Assembly: GCF_934668725.1 (NCBI RefSeq)
Contig: NZ_CAKUOF010000003.1
Span: 124,001 to 188,000, forward strand
DNA: 64,000 bases
From: an uncultured Dysgonomonas sp.
GTDB lineage: Bacteria; Bacteroidota; Bacteroidia; Bacteroidales; Dysgonomonadaceae
Direction of reading: 5' to 3'
The notes under the pieces were generated by a model. The model was not told where the DNA came from, did no database searches, and worked only from the letters and a program-made list of their open reading frames with translations. Below are positions 27,039-36,764 of the stretch, one piece after another. Numbering within the stretch: position 1 is the first letter of the stretch; every line of letters starts with the position of its first letter. The translations under genes were made by a program, and so were the position numbers.

Positions 27039-28130
27039 ATGATAAAGAGACAAATTACATTTACCATTGCAGCTTTACAGATACTGCTCCTTGTTTCCTG
27101 CGGAGGCAAGTCTGATATAAATAGCGGAAATAATAAGCTGGAAGTTAAAGAGGCATTTCTAAAAAATGTAAAAACAACAAAAGCTGTATTAAGTAATCAA
27201 GAGGAAGAATTAACCCTAACCGGTAAGGTCGAATATGACCCGGACAAGGTTATTAATTACGTACCTATGATAGGGGGGATTATAGAGCGTTCGTATTTCT
27301 CACTAGGTGATAAAGTCCAAAAAGGACAAACGCTGATCGACATAAGGAGTACTGAATTAAGTTCTTTACAATCGGAACGTGTTGGGCTTGAATCGGATTT
27401 AAAAATTGCAGAACGCGAATTAAAAACCGCCAAAGCCATGTTTGACGATAATATGCTTTCTGAAAAAGAACTCATGGAAGCACAAGCCAAACTCAGTCAG
27501 GCTCAGGCTGCATACAGCAAAATACAAACCGACATGTCGGTATTCGGTTCCAACAAAGGAAACGGAACATTCTCAATCAAAGCTCCTATGAGTGGATACA
27601 TTGTCAGCAAAAATGCTTCATCGGGAAGTACTGTTTCAGCAGACGGCGACCCTTTATTTATCATTGCAGACCTGAGTACTGTATGGATTACAGCGAATGT
27701 ATATGCCAGTAATCTGCTATTTGTTAAAGAGGGACAAGAGGTGAAAATCACTACCCTATCCTATCCCGGAGAAGTATTCAGTGGCAAAATAAATTCCTTA
27801 TCACAGGTATTCGATCCGGAAGAGAAGGTTCTTAAGGCTCGTATCGTAATGCCCAATAAAGACTTAAAATTAAAACCTGAAATGTCTGTTGTGATTAAAT
27901 TAAAAAATGAAACACATAACAAATTGGTTTCTATTCCATCCGAAGCTCTGGTTTTTGACAACGACCGCTACTATGTAATCGTTGAAGAATCTCCAGATAA
28001 TTTCGTATCAAAAGAAGTTACCCTCAGTGGGCATCATAATAATACGACTTATGTTTCCTCGGGAATATCAGAAGGCGAAAACATAGTTATAAAGAATCAA
28101 TTATTGATATATACCGGTCTTAAAGATTAA
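27039..28130 (+). CDS. RND efflux periplasmic adaptor (CusB/CzcB-like lipoprotein)
   Basis: A 363-residue membrane fusion protein with a lipoprotein signal ending ILLLVSCGG. The barrel-sandwich half-motifs (GGIIERSYFSLGDKVQKGQ and IKAPMSGYIVSKNASSGSTV) flank a coiled-coil hairpin (about 105-150). Beta-barrel and membrane-proximal parts follow. It bridges the inner RND pump and the outer channel. No His- or Met-rich metal-binding stretch is visible. The gap to the preceding gene is 30 bp. Confidence 0.92.
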   Translation: MIKRQITFTIAALQILLLVSCGGKSDINSGNNKLEVKEAFLKNVKTTKAVLSNQEEELTLTGKVEYDPDKVINYVPMIGGIIERSYFSLGDKVQKGQTLIDIRSTELSSLQSERVGLESDLKIAERELKTAKAMFDDNMLSEKELMEAQAKLSQAQAAYSKIQTDMSVFGSNKGNGTFSIKAPMSGYIVSKNASSGSTVSADGDPLFIIADLSTVWITANVYASNLLFVKEGQEVKITTLSYPGEVFSGKINSLSQVFDPEEKVLKARIVMPNKDLKLKPEMSVVIKLKNETHNKLVSIPSEALVFDNDRYYVIVEESPDNFVSKEVTLSGHHNNTTYVSSGISEGENIVIKNQLLIYTGLKD

Positions 28131-28228
28131 TCTATAGAACCGCTTACATATTCCGTCAACCATAACAACAATAAAGTTGTCAGAGCTTTTTAAGCTATCA
28201 TAAAAACATTACTAGATATCTATATAGT

Positions 28229-31200
28229 ATGCACAAATTTGTAGAAAATATAATAGCATTTGCCCTACGTAATCATATACTTGTACTCTTTTTAACAGGT
28301 ATATTATTTATAGCAGGTATTGTATGCTACTTAAATACGCCTATTGAGGCCTATCCGGATGTAACAAATACCCGTGTTAAGATTATTACTCAATGGCAAG
28401 GGCGTAGTGCCGAAGAGATCGAAAAGTTTGTAACATTACCCATCATGAGGGAAATGAACACTATTCCTCGTAAAACAGATGTACGCTCGACTTCCTTATT
28501 CGGATTATCAGTAGTATCTGTTGTTTTCGAAGATGGAGTAGATGATTTTTACGCACAACAGTATGCATCTAACCGTATGCAGGGTTTAGAGCTACCGGAA
28601 GGAGCTGAAGCCGGTATAGAACCACCATCAGGTGCTACGGGAGAAATATATCGTTATGTCATAAAAAGCGACCTTCCCATACGTGAAATTGCAGCCATTA
28701 ACGAATGGGTAATCCAAAGAGAGCTGTTGTCTGTACCCGGAGTAGCGAGTATAGCTAGTTTTGGTGGAGAAGAAAAAATGTTCGAAATAAAAGTAAATCC
28801 GGCTGAACTCAATAACTACGACCTATCTCCTTTACAAGTATTTGAGGCTGTCTCAAATAGTAATATAAACGTAGGTGGGGACATTATACAAAAAGGTAGT
28901 CAGGCTTTTGTTGTTAGAGGAGTGGGGTTGCTTGAAAGCGTAGCAGACATCGAGAACATCCTTATCGAAGTAAAAGGTGGAACTCCTATCCGGGTAAAAC
29001 AAGTGGCATCCGTAAGTGTTGCCTCAAAACCCCGATTGGGGCAAGTGGGTCTCGACGGAGATGACGATGTAGTTCAAGGAATTGTAATTATGCTTCGGGG
29101 ACAAAACCCAAGTGATGTAATTGTTAATCTAAAAGAAAAAATAGCCGAACTTAACGATAGAATTTTACCGGAAAATGTAAAGATAGAACCATTTCTCGAC
29201 CGCACAACTTTAGTGGATTCCACTGTACATACAGTTATCAGAAATTTGCTTGAAGGCATAATCTTAGTTTCTATAGTGGTATTTATTTTCCTTTTCAACT
29301 GGCGAACAACGCTAATCGTAGCTACAGTGATTCCACTATCGTTTTTATTTGCCATCGTTATGTTACGCATACAAGGCTTACCGGCTAATCTTATATCCAT
29401 GGGGGCTCTCGATTTCGGCTTACTTCTGGAAGGAACACTGGTTATAGTTGAGATCATCTTTGTCGAAATGGAAAAACGATCTGCTTTACTTCAAAGCAGG
29501 TACGAAAACACATTGAAAAGCGGACTTATAAAGAAAAGTGCAGGTACTGTAGCTTCTCACATTTTCTTTGCGCAATTGATTTTGGTTGTAGCTTTATTTC
29601 CCATTTTTTCATTCCAAAAGGTAGAAGGTAAAATGTTTTCTCCTCTTGCATTTACATTGGGATATGCACTTATGGGATCACTTATTCTTAGCTTGACTTA
29701 CGTACCTGTAATGTGTAAAGTTCTACTGACAAAACCGTTGAAAGAAAGGACTAATTTTATCAGCCGTTTTTTCACCTCAACCCTATATAAAATATATGAA
29801 TTTGGAACACGATACCGTAAAGGTACAATTATTGCTTTTTGCATTTTGTTGTCTTTGTGCGTTGCCAGATTCTGTTATTGGGGTACTGAATTTATCCCGA
29901 GTATGAACGAAGGTGCCATTTACATTCGTGCTACTTTACCCAACAGCGTAAACCTGGATGAATCGGTAAAAATAACAAAGGAGATGAAAGCTAAACTGCG
30001 GAATTTTGACGAAGTTGAATTTGTCCTTTCGCAAACAGGTCGCCCTAATGATGGAACCGATGCTACAGGATTTTTTAATATAGAGTTCCATACTCAATTG
30101 AAACCAGAGAAAGACTGGAAGCGAAAAATTAAGAAGGATGATCTGATTAACGAAATAAAAGACTCACTTGATATATATCCCGGTGTTATCTTCGGATTCA
30201 GCCAACCCATACAGGATAATGTCGAAGAATATGTAGCAGGAGTAAAAAGCTCATTGGTTATCAAAATATTCGGGAATGACCTACATCAGTTAGAGGATCT
30301 TGCCAATCAAACGGCAACGGCGATTAAAGATGTAAAAGGGATAGAAGATGTGAACGTCTTTAAGAGCATAGGCCTTCCCGAATTACAAATTAAACTAGAC
30401 GAGGCACGTATGGCTCGCTATTCCGTATCTATGGCTGATGCACAAGCGGTTGTTGAAATGGCAATCGGCGGAAAGTCGGCTACAAAGTTCTACGAAGATG
30501 AACGTACTTTTGATGTCAATATACGCTTTCAAAAAGAATATCGCGACAATGAAGATAAAATAGGTAATATCTTAATCCCTACTATGGATGGGAAGCAAGT
30601 GCCCCTAAAGGAGATTGCAGATATTACATTCATTACAGGCCCTACATTTATTTACAGGGATGGCAACAGCCGGTATGTAGGTATAGGATTCAGTATACGT
30701 GATCGTGACTTGGGTTCTACCATCGCAGAAGCTCAAAAGAAAGTAGCAGACAATGTACAATTAAAACCTGAGAATAAAATGCATTGGGCGGGTGAATTCG
30801 AAAGTCAACAAAGGGCAACCAAACGTTTAATGGTCATTGTTCCTGCCGCATTACTGTTGATATTATTTCTTCTTTATATGAATTTTGGTACTATCAAAGA
30901 TACCCTTATTGCAGCCAGTGCGATGCCTTATGCCTTTATTGGAGGATTCATATCGTTATGGGTGACAAATACTACCTTCGGAATATCAGCAGGAATAGGC
31001 TTCATTATTCTATTTGGTATAACAGCAATCGATAGTATTTTGCTGATTGCATTGATGAAAAACAAAATGCAGAGGAGCCATAATCTCCGATTGGCCATTG
31101 ACGAAGCTGTACACAGTCGAATCAGACCCGTACTAATGATTGCCCTAATGGGGTCAATGGGATTATTTCCTGCAGCCATGTCAACCGGAATGGGTTCTGA

Positions 31201-31327
31201 AATACAAAGACCGCTGGCCATTATGATTGTTGGAGGAATATTAATCTGTATGTTACTATCGTTTACGGTATTACCACAGGTATTCTACTTTGCTTATCGA
31301 CGAGACAAAAGATTGAGAAGATATTAA
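28229..31327 (+). CDS. Heavy-metal-efflux-type RND transporter (CusA/CzcA family)
   Basis: A 1032-residue inner membrane proton-driven pump with 12 membrane segments and two large periplasmic loops. Family features are the N-terminal NTPIEAYPDVTNTRVKIITQ, EIEKFVTLPIMREMN and FGITAIDSILLIALMKNK. The intramembrane proton-relay motif reads DFGLLLEGTLVIVE, with Asp395, Glu401 and Glu408. CzcA-type pumps normally have DFGxxxDGAxxxVEN, so Glu replaces the second Asp and the following Asn is lost. The cation is therefore uncertain. The regulator pair downstream is Cus-like. Confidence 0.9.
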   Translation: MHKFVENIIAFALRNHILVLFLTGILFIAGIVCYLNTPIEAYPDVTNTRVKIITQWQGRSAEEIEKFVTLPIMREMNTIPRKTDVRSTSLFGLSVVSVVFEDGVDDFYAQQYASNRMQGLELPEGAEAGIEPPSGATGEIYRYVIKSDLPIREIAAINEWVIQRELLSVPGVASIASFGGEEKMFEIKVNPAELNNYDLSPLQVFEAVSNSNINVGGDIIQKGSQAFVVRGVGLLESVADIENILIEVKGGTPIRVKQVASVSVASKPRLGQVGLDGDDDVVQGIVIMLRGQNPSDVIVNLKEKIAELNDRILPENVKIEPFLDRTTLVDSTVHTVIRNLLEGIILVSIVVFIFLFNWRTTLIVATVIPLSFLFAIVMLRIQGLPANLISMGALDFGLLLEGTLVIVEIIFVEMEKRSALLQSRYENTLKSGLIKKSAGTVASHIFFAQLILVVALFPIFSFQKVEGKMFSPLAFTLGYALMGSLILSLTYVPVMCKVLLTKPLKERTNFISRFFTSTLYKIYEFGTRYRKGTIIAFCILLSLCVARFCYWGTEFIPSMNEGAIYIRATLPNSVNLDESVKITKEMKAKLRNFDEVEFVLSQTGRPNDGTDATGFFNIEFHTQLKPEKDWKRKIKKDDLINEIKDSLDIYPGVIFGFSQPIQDNVEEYVAGVKSSLVIKIFGNDLHQLEDLANQTATAIKDVKGIEDVNVFKSIGLPELQIKLDEARMARYSVSMADAQAVVEMAIGGKSATKFYEDERTFDVNIRFQKEYRDNEDKIGNILIPTMDGKQVPLKEIADITFITGPTFIYRDGNSRYVGIGFSIRDRDLGSTIAEAQKKVADNVQLKPENKMHWAGEFESQQRATKRLMVIVPAALLLILFLLYMNFGTIKDTLIAASAMPYAFIGGFISLWVTNTTFGISAGIGFIILFGITAIDSILLIALMKNKMQRSHNLRLAIDEAVHSRIRPVLMIALMGSMGLFPAAMSTGMGSEIQRPLAIMIVGGILICMLLSFTVLPQVFYFAYRRDKRLRRY

Positions 31328-31413
31328 ATTAATTCTGGATTTTAAACTAATATAAACTGCTTATTGTTGTATTCCATAGTTATAGTTATCTTTAGCTACT
31401 ATACTTATCAAAG

Positions 31414-31439
31414 CAATAAATAGGTCTGAGACCATTAAT
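31414..31439 (+). repeat. Dispersed palindromic element, copy 3
   Basis: CAATAAATAGGTCTGAGACC followed by ATTAATC, ending 14 bp before the response regulator ATG. Its first 20 bases are identical to the reverse complement of the copy at 58042. Confidence 0.65.
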
Positions 31440-31453
31440 CAAATGGCTGTTTT

Positions 31454-32140
31454 ATGGAGTTACTTCTCGTCGAGGATAATATACGCATTAGCGAGTTCAT
31501 GGTTAAGGGACTTGTCGAAAGTGGTTTTTCAGTTGTATTGGCTGAAAACGGAACAGATGCACGAAGCCTTATTAGTCAACGGGAATGGGATTTAATTTTA
31601 CTGGATATTATGCTGCCTGACATCGATGGCATAGAATTACTACAATATACCCGTTATAAAAAAATAAACACACCCATTCTCGTTGTCAGTGCTTTGGGGG
31701 AACCCGATGATAAAGTAAAAGCTTTAGATTATGGAGCTGATGATTATTTGGCAAAACCTTTTCACTTCAAAGAACTGATCGCACGTATCAATGCTTTGAC
31801 TCGCAGGGCCAGGATCAATTATAATACCCCCTCAGAAATACTTGAATGCGATGATCTGAGACTTTACATAGATGAGCATCGTATAGAAAGAGGCAATACT
31901 GAGATAAAACTGACCCTTCAGGAATTTAAATTACTTAAAATTCTGATGGAAAATAAAAATAAAGTGCTGCCTCGCAGCCAGATTCTAGATTCGGTATGGG
32001 GTATTAATTATGATTCCAATACAAACGTGGTCGATGTATACATTTCGTATCTGCGCAATAAGGTTGATATTGAAGGTCACACCAAACTGATAGAAACAAT
32101 TAAAGGCAGAGGATATATGATCAGGACACATAACGAATAA
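31454..32140 (+). CDS. OmpR-family response regulator (CusR-like)
   Basis: A 228-residue regulator. The receiver has LLVEDNIRIS, phospho-acceptor Asp51 in LILLDIMLPDIDG and Lys in AKPFHFKEL. The winged helix has KLTLQEFKLLKILMEN and NVVDVYISYLRNKVD. It is placed directly after the efflux operon and before its kinase gene, so it probably controls the pump. The 127-bp gap upstream carries the palindromic element and no clear promoter. Confidence 0.9.
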   Translation: MELLLVEDNIRISEFMVKGLVESGFSVVLAENGTDARSLISQREWDLILLDIMLPDIDGIELLQYTRYKKINTPILVVSALGEPDDKVKALDYGADDYLAKPFHFKELIARINALTRRARINYNTPSEILECDDLRLYIDEHRIERGNTEIKLTLQEFKLLKILMENKNKVLPRSQILDSVWGINYDSNTNVVDVYISYLRNKVDIEGHTKLIETIKGRGYMIRTHNE

Positions 32141-32192
32141 ATTATCTGGCCTTTCGATACTATTACATCCGATACGTATTATTTTCTTACAT

Positions 32193-33545
32193 ATGAAAGT
32201 ACAAACTCGTTTAAGTCTGTTTTGCTCTATTGTATTCGGAGTGGTTTTTGCAATATTATCCCTCCTTATCTATGGGTTATATTACAATAATGTTGAGAAA
32301 TCCATTTACCAAGGCTTAAAAAAAACGGTTCAAATCACAGCTCTCTTTTATCTGGAAGAAGATGAACTAAACAGCAAAGAATTCGCTAAAATAAGAAAGC
32401 AATTCGAGGAAGCCGTTTCAGATTCTTATTACCAGATATATAACGAAAAAAATCAAATTAGCTATGGATCTCAACTGACAGATGTTCCACCGGAAATACT
32501 AGACCGCATACGCAACGAAAAACAATTATCTTTTTCAACTGAAAATTTTCTATGCAATGGTATTTTCTATGAAGATAACCAAGGCGATTTTGTTGTTATC
32601 ACTAAAAAGAAGAAAGAAGATCTCAATGAGCAGGTAACTCAGCTTTTATGGGTGCTTTTAGCTGCTTTTATAATAGGGGTATTAGCTATTATAGGCTTAA
32701 GCAGATGGGTTTCGCATGTAGCATATCGCCCATTCAAAAAGATAATAGATCAGGTCAATAACATCTCGACCAAAAATCTGGATGTTCAAATAGAATCGCC
32801 GCAAACCAAAGATGAATTGCAAGATCTCACTGATACATTTAATGCTCTTTTAAATAAGCTATCCGAAACATTTATCATACAAAAAAACTTCGTGAGTTAT
32901 GTATCTCACGAATTTAAAACACCACTGGCTTCAATATTAGGTAACCTTGAAGTATTCTCAATAAAGGACAGGACTCCTGACGAATATAAATTACTCTCAA
33001 ACAAACTTATACAACAGATATATCAACTAGAAGAAATACTGAACATTTTGATTGTTATATCCGATCTCAGAGAAGATTCGGACATTAGAACACAAATACG
33101 TATTGATGATCTCATCTGGGAAATAATAAGTAAAATATCAGATCGATATGCAGGGTCTAAAATCAGAGTAAATGTGGATATTCTACCGGGAGATGAACAG
33201 TTGTTGTCTATAAATAAAGACAGGACACAGTTACTTATGGCTATGTTTAACCTGATAGAGAATGCTGTGAAATTTTCTCAAGGAAATACAGTGGATATTC
33301 AACTCTCAAAAAAAGAGGATAATTTATGTATAGCTATTGCTGATAAAGGTATAGGAATACCTTCCGATCAACTGACCAATATTAGTAAGCCTTTTTATCG
33401 CGCAGACAATACAAACAAAATACAAGGCAGTGGTATTGGACTATCCATAGCACTTCGGATTCTTGAAAAAAATCAAATCAGATACGAAATACATTCAGAA
33501 GAGAACAAAGGAACTACGATTACTCTTATTTTTTCGGGAATTTAA
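32193..33545 (+). CDS. Sensor histidine kinase (CusS-like)
   Basis: A 450-residue membrane kinase. Two membrane segments (about 8-30 and 148-170) enclose a periplasmic sensor. A HAMP linker precedes the HisKA motif with His239 in VSHEFKTPLASILGNLEVF. The ATPase domain shows NLIENAVKFS, ADKGIGIP and GSGIGLSIALRIL. It lies 53 bp after the regulator gene. The ligand is unknown; a metal ion is likely from context. Confidence 0.9.
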   Translation: MKVQTRLSLFCSIVFGVVFAILSLLIYGLYYNNVEKSIYQGLKKTVQITALFYLEEDELNSKEFAKIRKQFEEAVSDSYYQIYNEKNQISYGSQLTDVPPEILDRIRNEKQLSFSTENFLCNGIFYEDNQGDFVVITKKKKEDLNEQVTQLLWVLLAAFIIGVLAIIGLSRWVSHVAYRPFKKIIDQVNNISTKNLDVQIESPQTKDELQDLTDTFNALLNKLSETFIIQKNFVSYVSHEFKTPLASILGNLEVFSIKDRTPDEYKLLSNKLIQQIYQLEEILNILIVISDLREDSDIRTQIRIDDLIWEIISKISDRYAGSKIRVNVDILPGDEQLLSINKDRTQLLMAMFNLIENAVKFSQGNTVDIQLSKKEDNLCIAIADKGIGIPSDQLTNISKPFYRADNTNKIQGSGIGLSIALRILEKNQIRYEIHSEENKGTTITLIFSGI

Positions 33546-33587
33546 CCTTCATTTCTAGATTTGAAATGAAAGTAATATTCTCTAAAT

Positions 33588-34037
33588 TTAGATCAAATCT
33601 ATAGTGGAATCAAGACGATAAAGATCAAAACCTTCCGCCCAATAATCCTTAACGATCTCCCTTATTTTCAATCCGAACTTTTCGTAAAATGGATAAACTA
33701 ATTGGGAAGTTCTGACTGAAATAGTTTTAATGGTATCAATCTCTTTCATTTTTTCGATCCTAAATTTTGTTAGTATACTTCCATATCCCTTACCTTGATA
33801 CCTAGTATCGATAATATCCCACGAAATTCTGCCGGTTTCTCCATCTTCCGACAGATTGAACCCTCCACACCCTACTATTATAGTACTGATCTCTAAGACA
33901 TAATAATTGTCGGCATGATTATCTAAATAATATACAAGATCTTCCTCTTCATCAGGGGAGAAATACTCCGGCGTATTTAACCTTAATAATTCCAAGATTC
34001 GTTCCCTGTCCGACTCTCTATGTTTCCGTATATTCAT
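33588..34037 (-). CDS. GNAT family N-acetyltransferase
   Basis: A 149-residue acetyl-CoA-dependent acyltransferase. The fold is supported by VLEISTIIVGCGGFNL, the acetyl-CoA loop RYQGKGYGSILTKFRIEKM (Q/RxxGxG/A type) and a C-terminal VYPFYEKFGLKI. Substrate unknown. It converges with the kinase gene. The 212-bp gap after its start on the other side holds only an imperfect inverted repeat near 34163-34206 and the promoter region of the next gene. Confidence 0.88.
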   Translation of the reverse strand: MNIRKHRESDRERILELLRLNTPEYFSPDEEEDLVYYLDNHADNYYVLEISTIIVGCGGFNLSEDGETGRISWDIIDTRYQGKGYGSILTKFRIEKMKEIDTIKTISVRTSQLVYPFYEKFGLKIREIVKDYWAEGFDLYRLDSTIDLI

Positions 34038-34249
34038 TTCATTCTTAGCAATATTTGAGAGTAACCTCTAAGAATACAAAAGTAAAAGTTTATCCATAAA
34101 ATAAAGCAGTAAAAAGATAGTAATGAATAAATAAAAGTACATCTTTGTGCTAATTAAAAAAAGAGACCAGACGAACCATTCGATATGATCGTTTGTTCTG
34201 TTCTGGTGAGTTATCATAATTATGAATAATTTTATCTGATTAAAATAGG

Positions 34250-36622
34250 ATGATAGAGAAAATAAAAAAATATCAGGTAATCAATTTACACTATCTTCTT
34301 TTCTTATGGCTTTTGCTATCCAACTTATTAGCCACAGCACAAGATGCACAAGAAACCAGGCAAATAATTCAGAACATTCAAAACTTATCGAATAAAGAAA
34401 ACTTTCCAGATGCTCGTGATCTTGTATCAACGATGATAGAAGAATATAGTAAGCACACCTATAAAAATGAGCCTTTTTATTTTTACAACCTTTATCGCAA
34501 AACATCAGTTGAAGCAGTTATGCATAGAGACTCTATCGATGCTCAACTGAGCCACCTAAATAATAGTTCGGATCTCATATCTAAACTGGTAATACGTCCA
34601 TTTGATTTTTCGTTTAAATTCGCACGCTCCAATGGAGATTCGGACGAGGCAAATGTAACAGTTTTATTATTTGAGGATTATAAGTCTATATTTGCCGATA
34701 ATCTCAATAATAAAAAAGGACAAACAATTCATGCTTCAAAAGACAATGGTATTTTTGAAACTATAGGACACAAAAATATCTCTTCATTTCTGGATGAGAT
34801 ATTTGGAGATATAAACCTCTTTAAGGAAAATAGCCATATAATGCTACTTTCATTTAAAGGTCCCTTATATAAATCAAATACTCATATATATACATACAAA
34901 CTATTGGGTCAAGAAATTGAGAATGGAATCCCATGCTATAAAGTAGCATTCTTCTGCAACGATATGAAAGAGAATGCTTTTGCCGGAAACCTATATATAT
35001 CTACCGACAAAAGCCCTAAACTTATTAAAGCTGAATTCACATTTAACAACCATGAAAATACAAATTTCCTGAAAGATATCCTTTTAATTCAGAGGTTCAA
35101 CTCCAAAGAGTCTATCATTATGCCGTCAAAACAAGAAAGCATATTATTAGTTGGAGATGATATAAACAGAATGATGGTTGCTAAACGTACTGATATTTTT
35201 TTAAACTATCGTTTCGATAAACAATACTATAACTTGAAATGGAGAACAAACCGAGAGAGAGGTTATTTTAGAAGAGACTCTTCCTACTGGGCAGCGATAA
35301 GACCTGTTCCTTTGACCGAATCTCAGCTGCAAATAGGTAATTTGGAACAAGCTGCCGACAGCAGTAAAAGGTTTAGACGATTAGAAAGAGTGATTTCTCT
35401 AGTATTAAGCGGATCATATAGCTTAGGAGGGATAGGAGGGCCTGTCGAATTAGGACCTTTGACTCATTTTTTGAGCTACAATGATATGGAGGGATTAAGA
35501 ATAAGGATAGGAGGAAATACGACTGTAAGATTTTCAGACCGCCTTCAATTAGGTGGTTATTTGGCTTATGGAACCAAAGACTCAAGAGTTAAACATCAGG
35601 CAAACGTAGTATATTCTTTTTCTCCGAAACAAAAATATCTGTGGGAATATCCTAAAAAGCTAGTCTCTTTCACCTATGCTTCTGATCTGAATATTCCGGG
35701 ACAGGACATGCTATTAATGAATCGAGACCATTTCGCACAATCTTTTACTCATGCTCCAACCAATAATATGTCCTTACAAAGAATAGGATTATTGACATTT
35801 GAAAGTGAAAACAGTAATAATATAACTTACAAAACAGGAGGTAAAATAACCTACGACAGACCCTTAGGTGTTGTGCAATATATGAAGGCAATTAGTCCGA
35901 CAGACACTACCATCATCGATAATATAACGAGCAGTGATCTTATATTATCTTTTCGTTTTGCACCGGGAGAAAGGTTTATTCAAAGAAAAGAAAAACGGAC
36001 AGCTATTCGCAGAGCTGCTTTCGAACTTGATGTGACCTATCGCAGAGGCATTAAAGGTTTATTCGGTGCCGATTATGGATATAATGCTATTAACTTTAGT
36101 CTTTTCAGAAGATTTGACTTTGCACGAAATATCGCTCAAATAGATACCTACTTAACAGGAGGTAAAATTTGGGGACATGTACCATTCCCATTGTTATTTA
36201 TACCCGAAGGAAATCAAAGTTATGTATTTAACAGCAGGGCATACAACGTGATGAATTTCTATGAATTTGCTACAGACCGTTTTATAGCCGGCAGCGTTAA
36301 TTCTACATTCGATTGGTCTCCTATACGACTATTTGCCCCTCAAAATAAAATAAAAATATGTGTGGGTTCAAAGATAATATATGGACCGCTTTCTGAAGAA
36401 AATGACCCAAGATATCATTCCGACCTTTTCATTTTTAATAATGGTATCAGAGCTCTGGGCAACACGCCTTATGCCGAGTTTAACATTGGCTTGGCCAATA
36501 TATTTAATATGATACGTATTGATTATTCTCGCAGATTAACATACTTAGATTCGCATGATACTGAAAAAGGAAATAAGATCACAAAAGGAACTATTTTATT
36601 TTCGGGAAGTTTCTCTTTTTAG
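34250..36622 (+). CDS. DUF5686-like outer membrane protein
   Basis: A 790-residue protein with a signal peptide (about 1-31, ending LLATAQ). A soluble N-terminal half contains FEDYKS and ENGIPCYKVAFFCND, and a C-terminal beta-barrel of alternating strands ends TILFSGSFSF with terminal Phe. The layout matches DUF5686 proteins of Bacteroidota but lacks the usual N-terminal carboxypeptidase-regulatory-like domain. Function is unknown. It is a single gene between unrelated neighbours. Confidence 0.75.
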   Translation: MIEKIKKYQVINLHYLLFLWLLLSNLLATAQDAQETRQIIQNIQNLSNKENFPDARDLVSTMIEEYSKHTYKNEPFYFYNLYRKTSVEAVMHRDSIDAQLSHLNNSSDLISKLVIRPFDFSFKFARSNGDSDEANVTVLLFEDYKSIFADNLNNKKGQTIHASKDNGIFETIGHKNISSFLDEIFGDINLFKENSHIMLLSFKGPLYKSNTHIYTYKLLGQEIENGIPCYKVAFFCNDMKENAFAGNLYISTDKSPKLIKAEFTFNNHENTNFLKDILLIQRFNSKESIIMPSKQESILLVGDDINRMMVAKRTDIFLNYRFDKQYYNLKWRTNRERGYFRRDSSYWAAIRPVPLTESQLQIGNLEQAADSSKRFRRLERVISLVLSGSYSLGGIGGPVELGPLTHFLSYNDMEGLRIRIGGNTTVRFSDRLQLGGYLAYGTKDSRVKHQANVVYSFSPKQKYLWEYPKKLVSFTYASDLNIPGQDMLLMNRDHFAQSFTHAPTNNMSLQRIGLLTFESENSNNITYKTGGKITYDRPLGVVQYMKAISPTDTTIIDNITSSDLILSFRFAPGERFIQRKEKRTAIRRAAFELDVTYRRGIKGLFGADYGYNAINFSLFRRFDFARNIAQIDTYLTGGKIWGHVPFPLLFIPEGNQSYVFNSRAYNVMNFYEFATDRFIAGSVNSTFDWSPIRLFAPQNKIKICVGSKIIYGPLSEENDPRYHSDLFIFNNGIRALGNTPYAEFNIGLANIFNMIRIDYSRRLTYLDSHDTEKGNKITKGTILFSGSFSF

Positions 36623-36672
36623 TTTTTAATGGTAAAAACGATCATATGAGCTATAAATAATTTCGAAATTTA

Positions 36673-36741
36673 CCATTCATCAAGAAAAGCATTCCATTCA
36701 TCAAATTAATTTGTTCAGCAATCTTGACCGTACTAGTTTTG
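36673..36741 (+). promoter_or_regulatory. LytTR-type direct repeat and -7 box before the acyltransferase gene
   Basis: CCATTCATCAA occurs at 36673-36683 and again at 36694-36704, exactly 21 bp apart. Paired sites about 21 bp apart are characteristic of LytTR-domain regulators. A TAGTTTTG -7 box lies at 36734-36741. The nearest LytTR regulator is at 38975. Confidence 0.6.
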
Positions 36742-36764
36742 AGCATATTTAAAATAAAGAGAAT

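Noticed and set aside
34163..34206. Terminator or riboswitch before the DUF5686 gene
   Set aside because: The inverted repeat is imperfect, with bulges, and matches no known riboswitch core.
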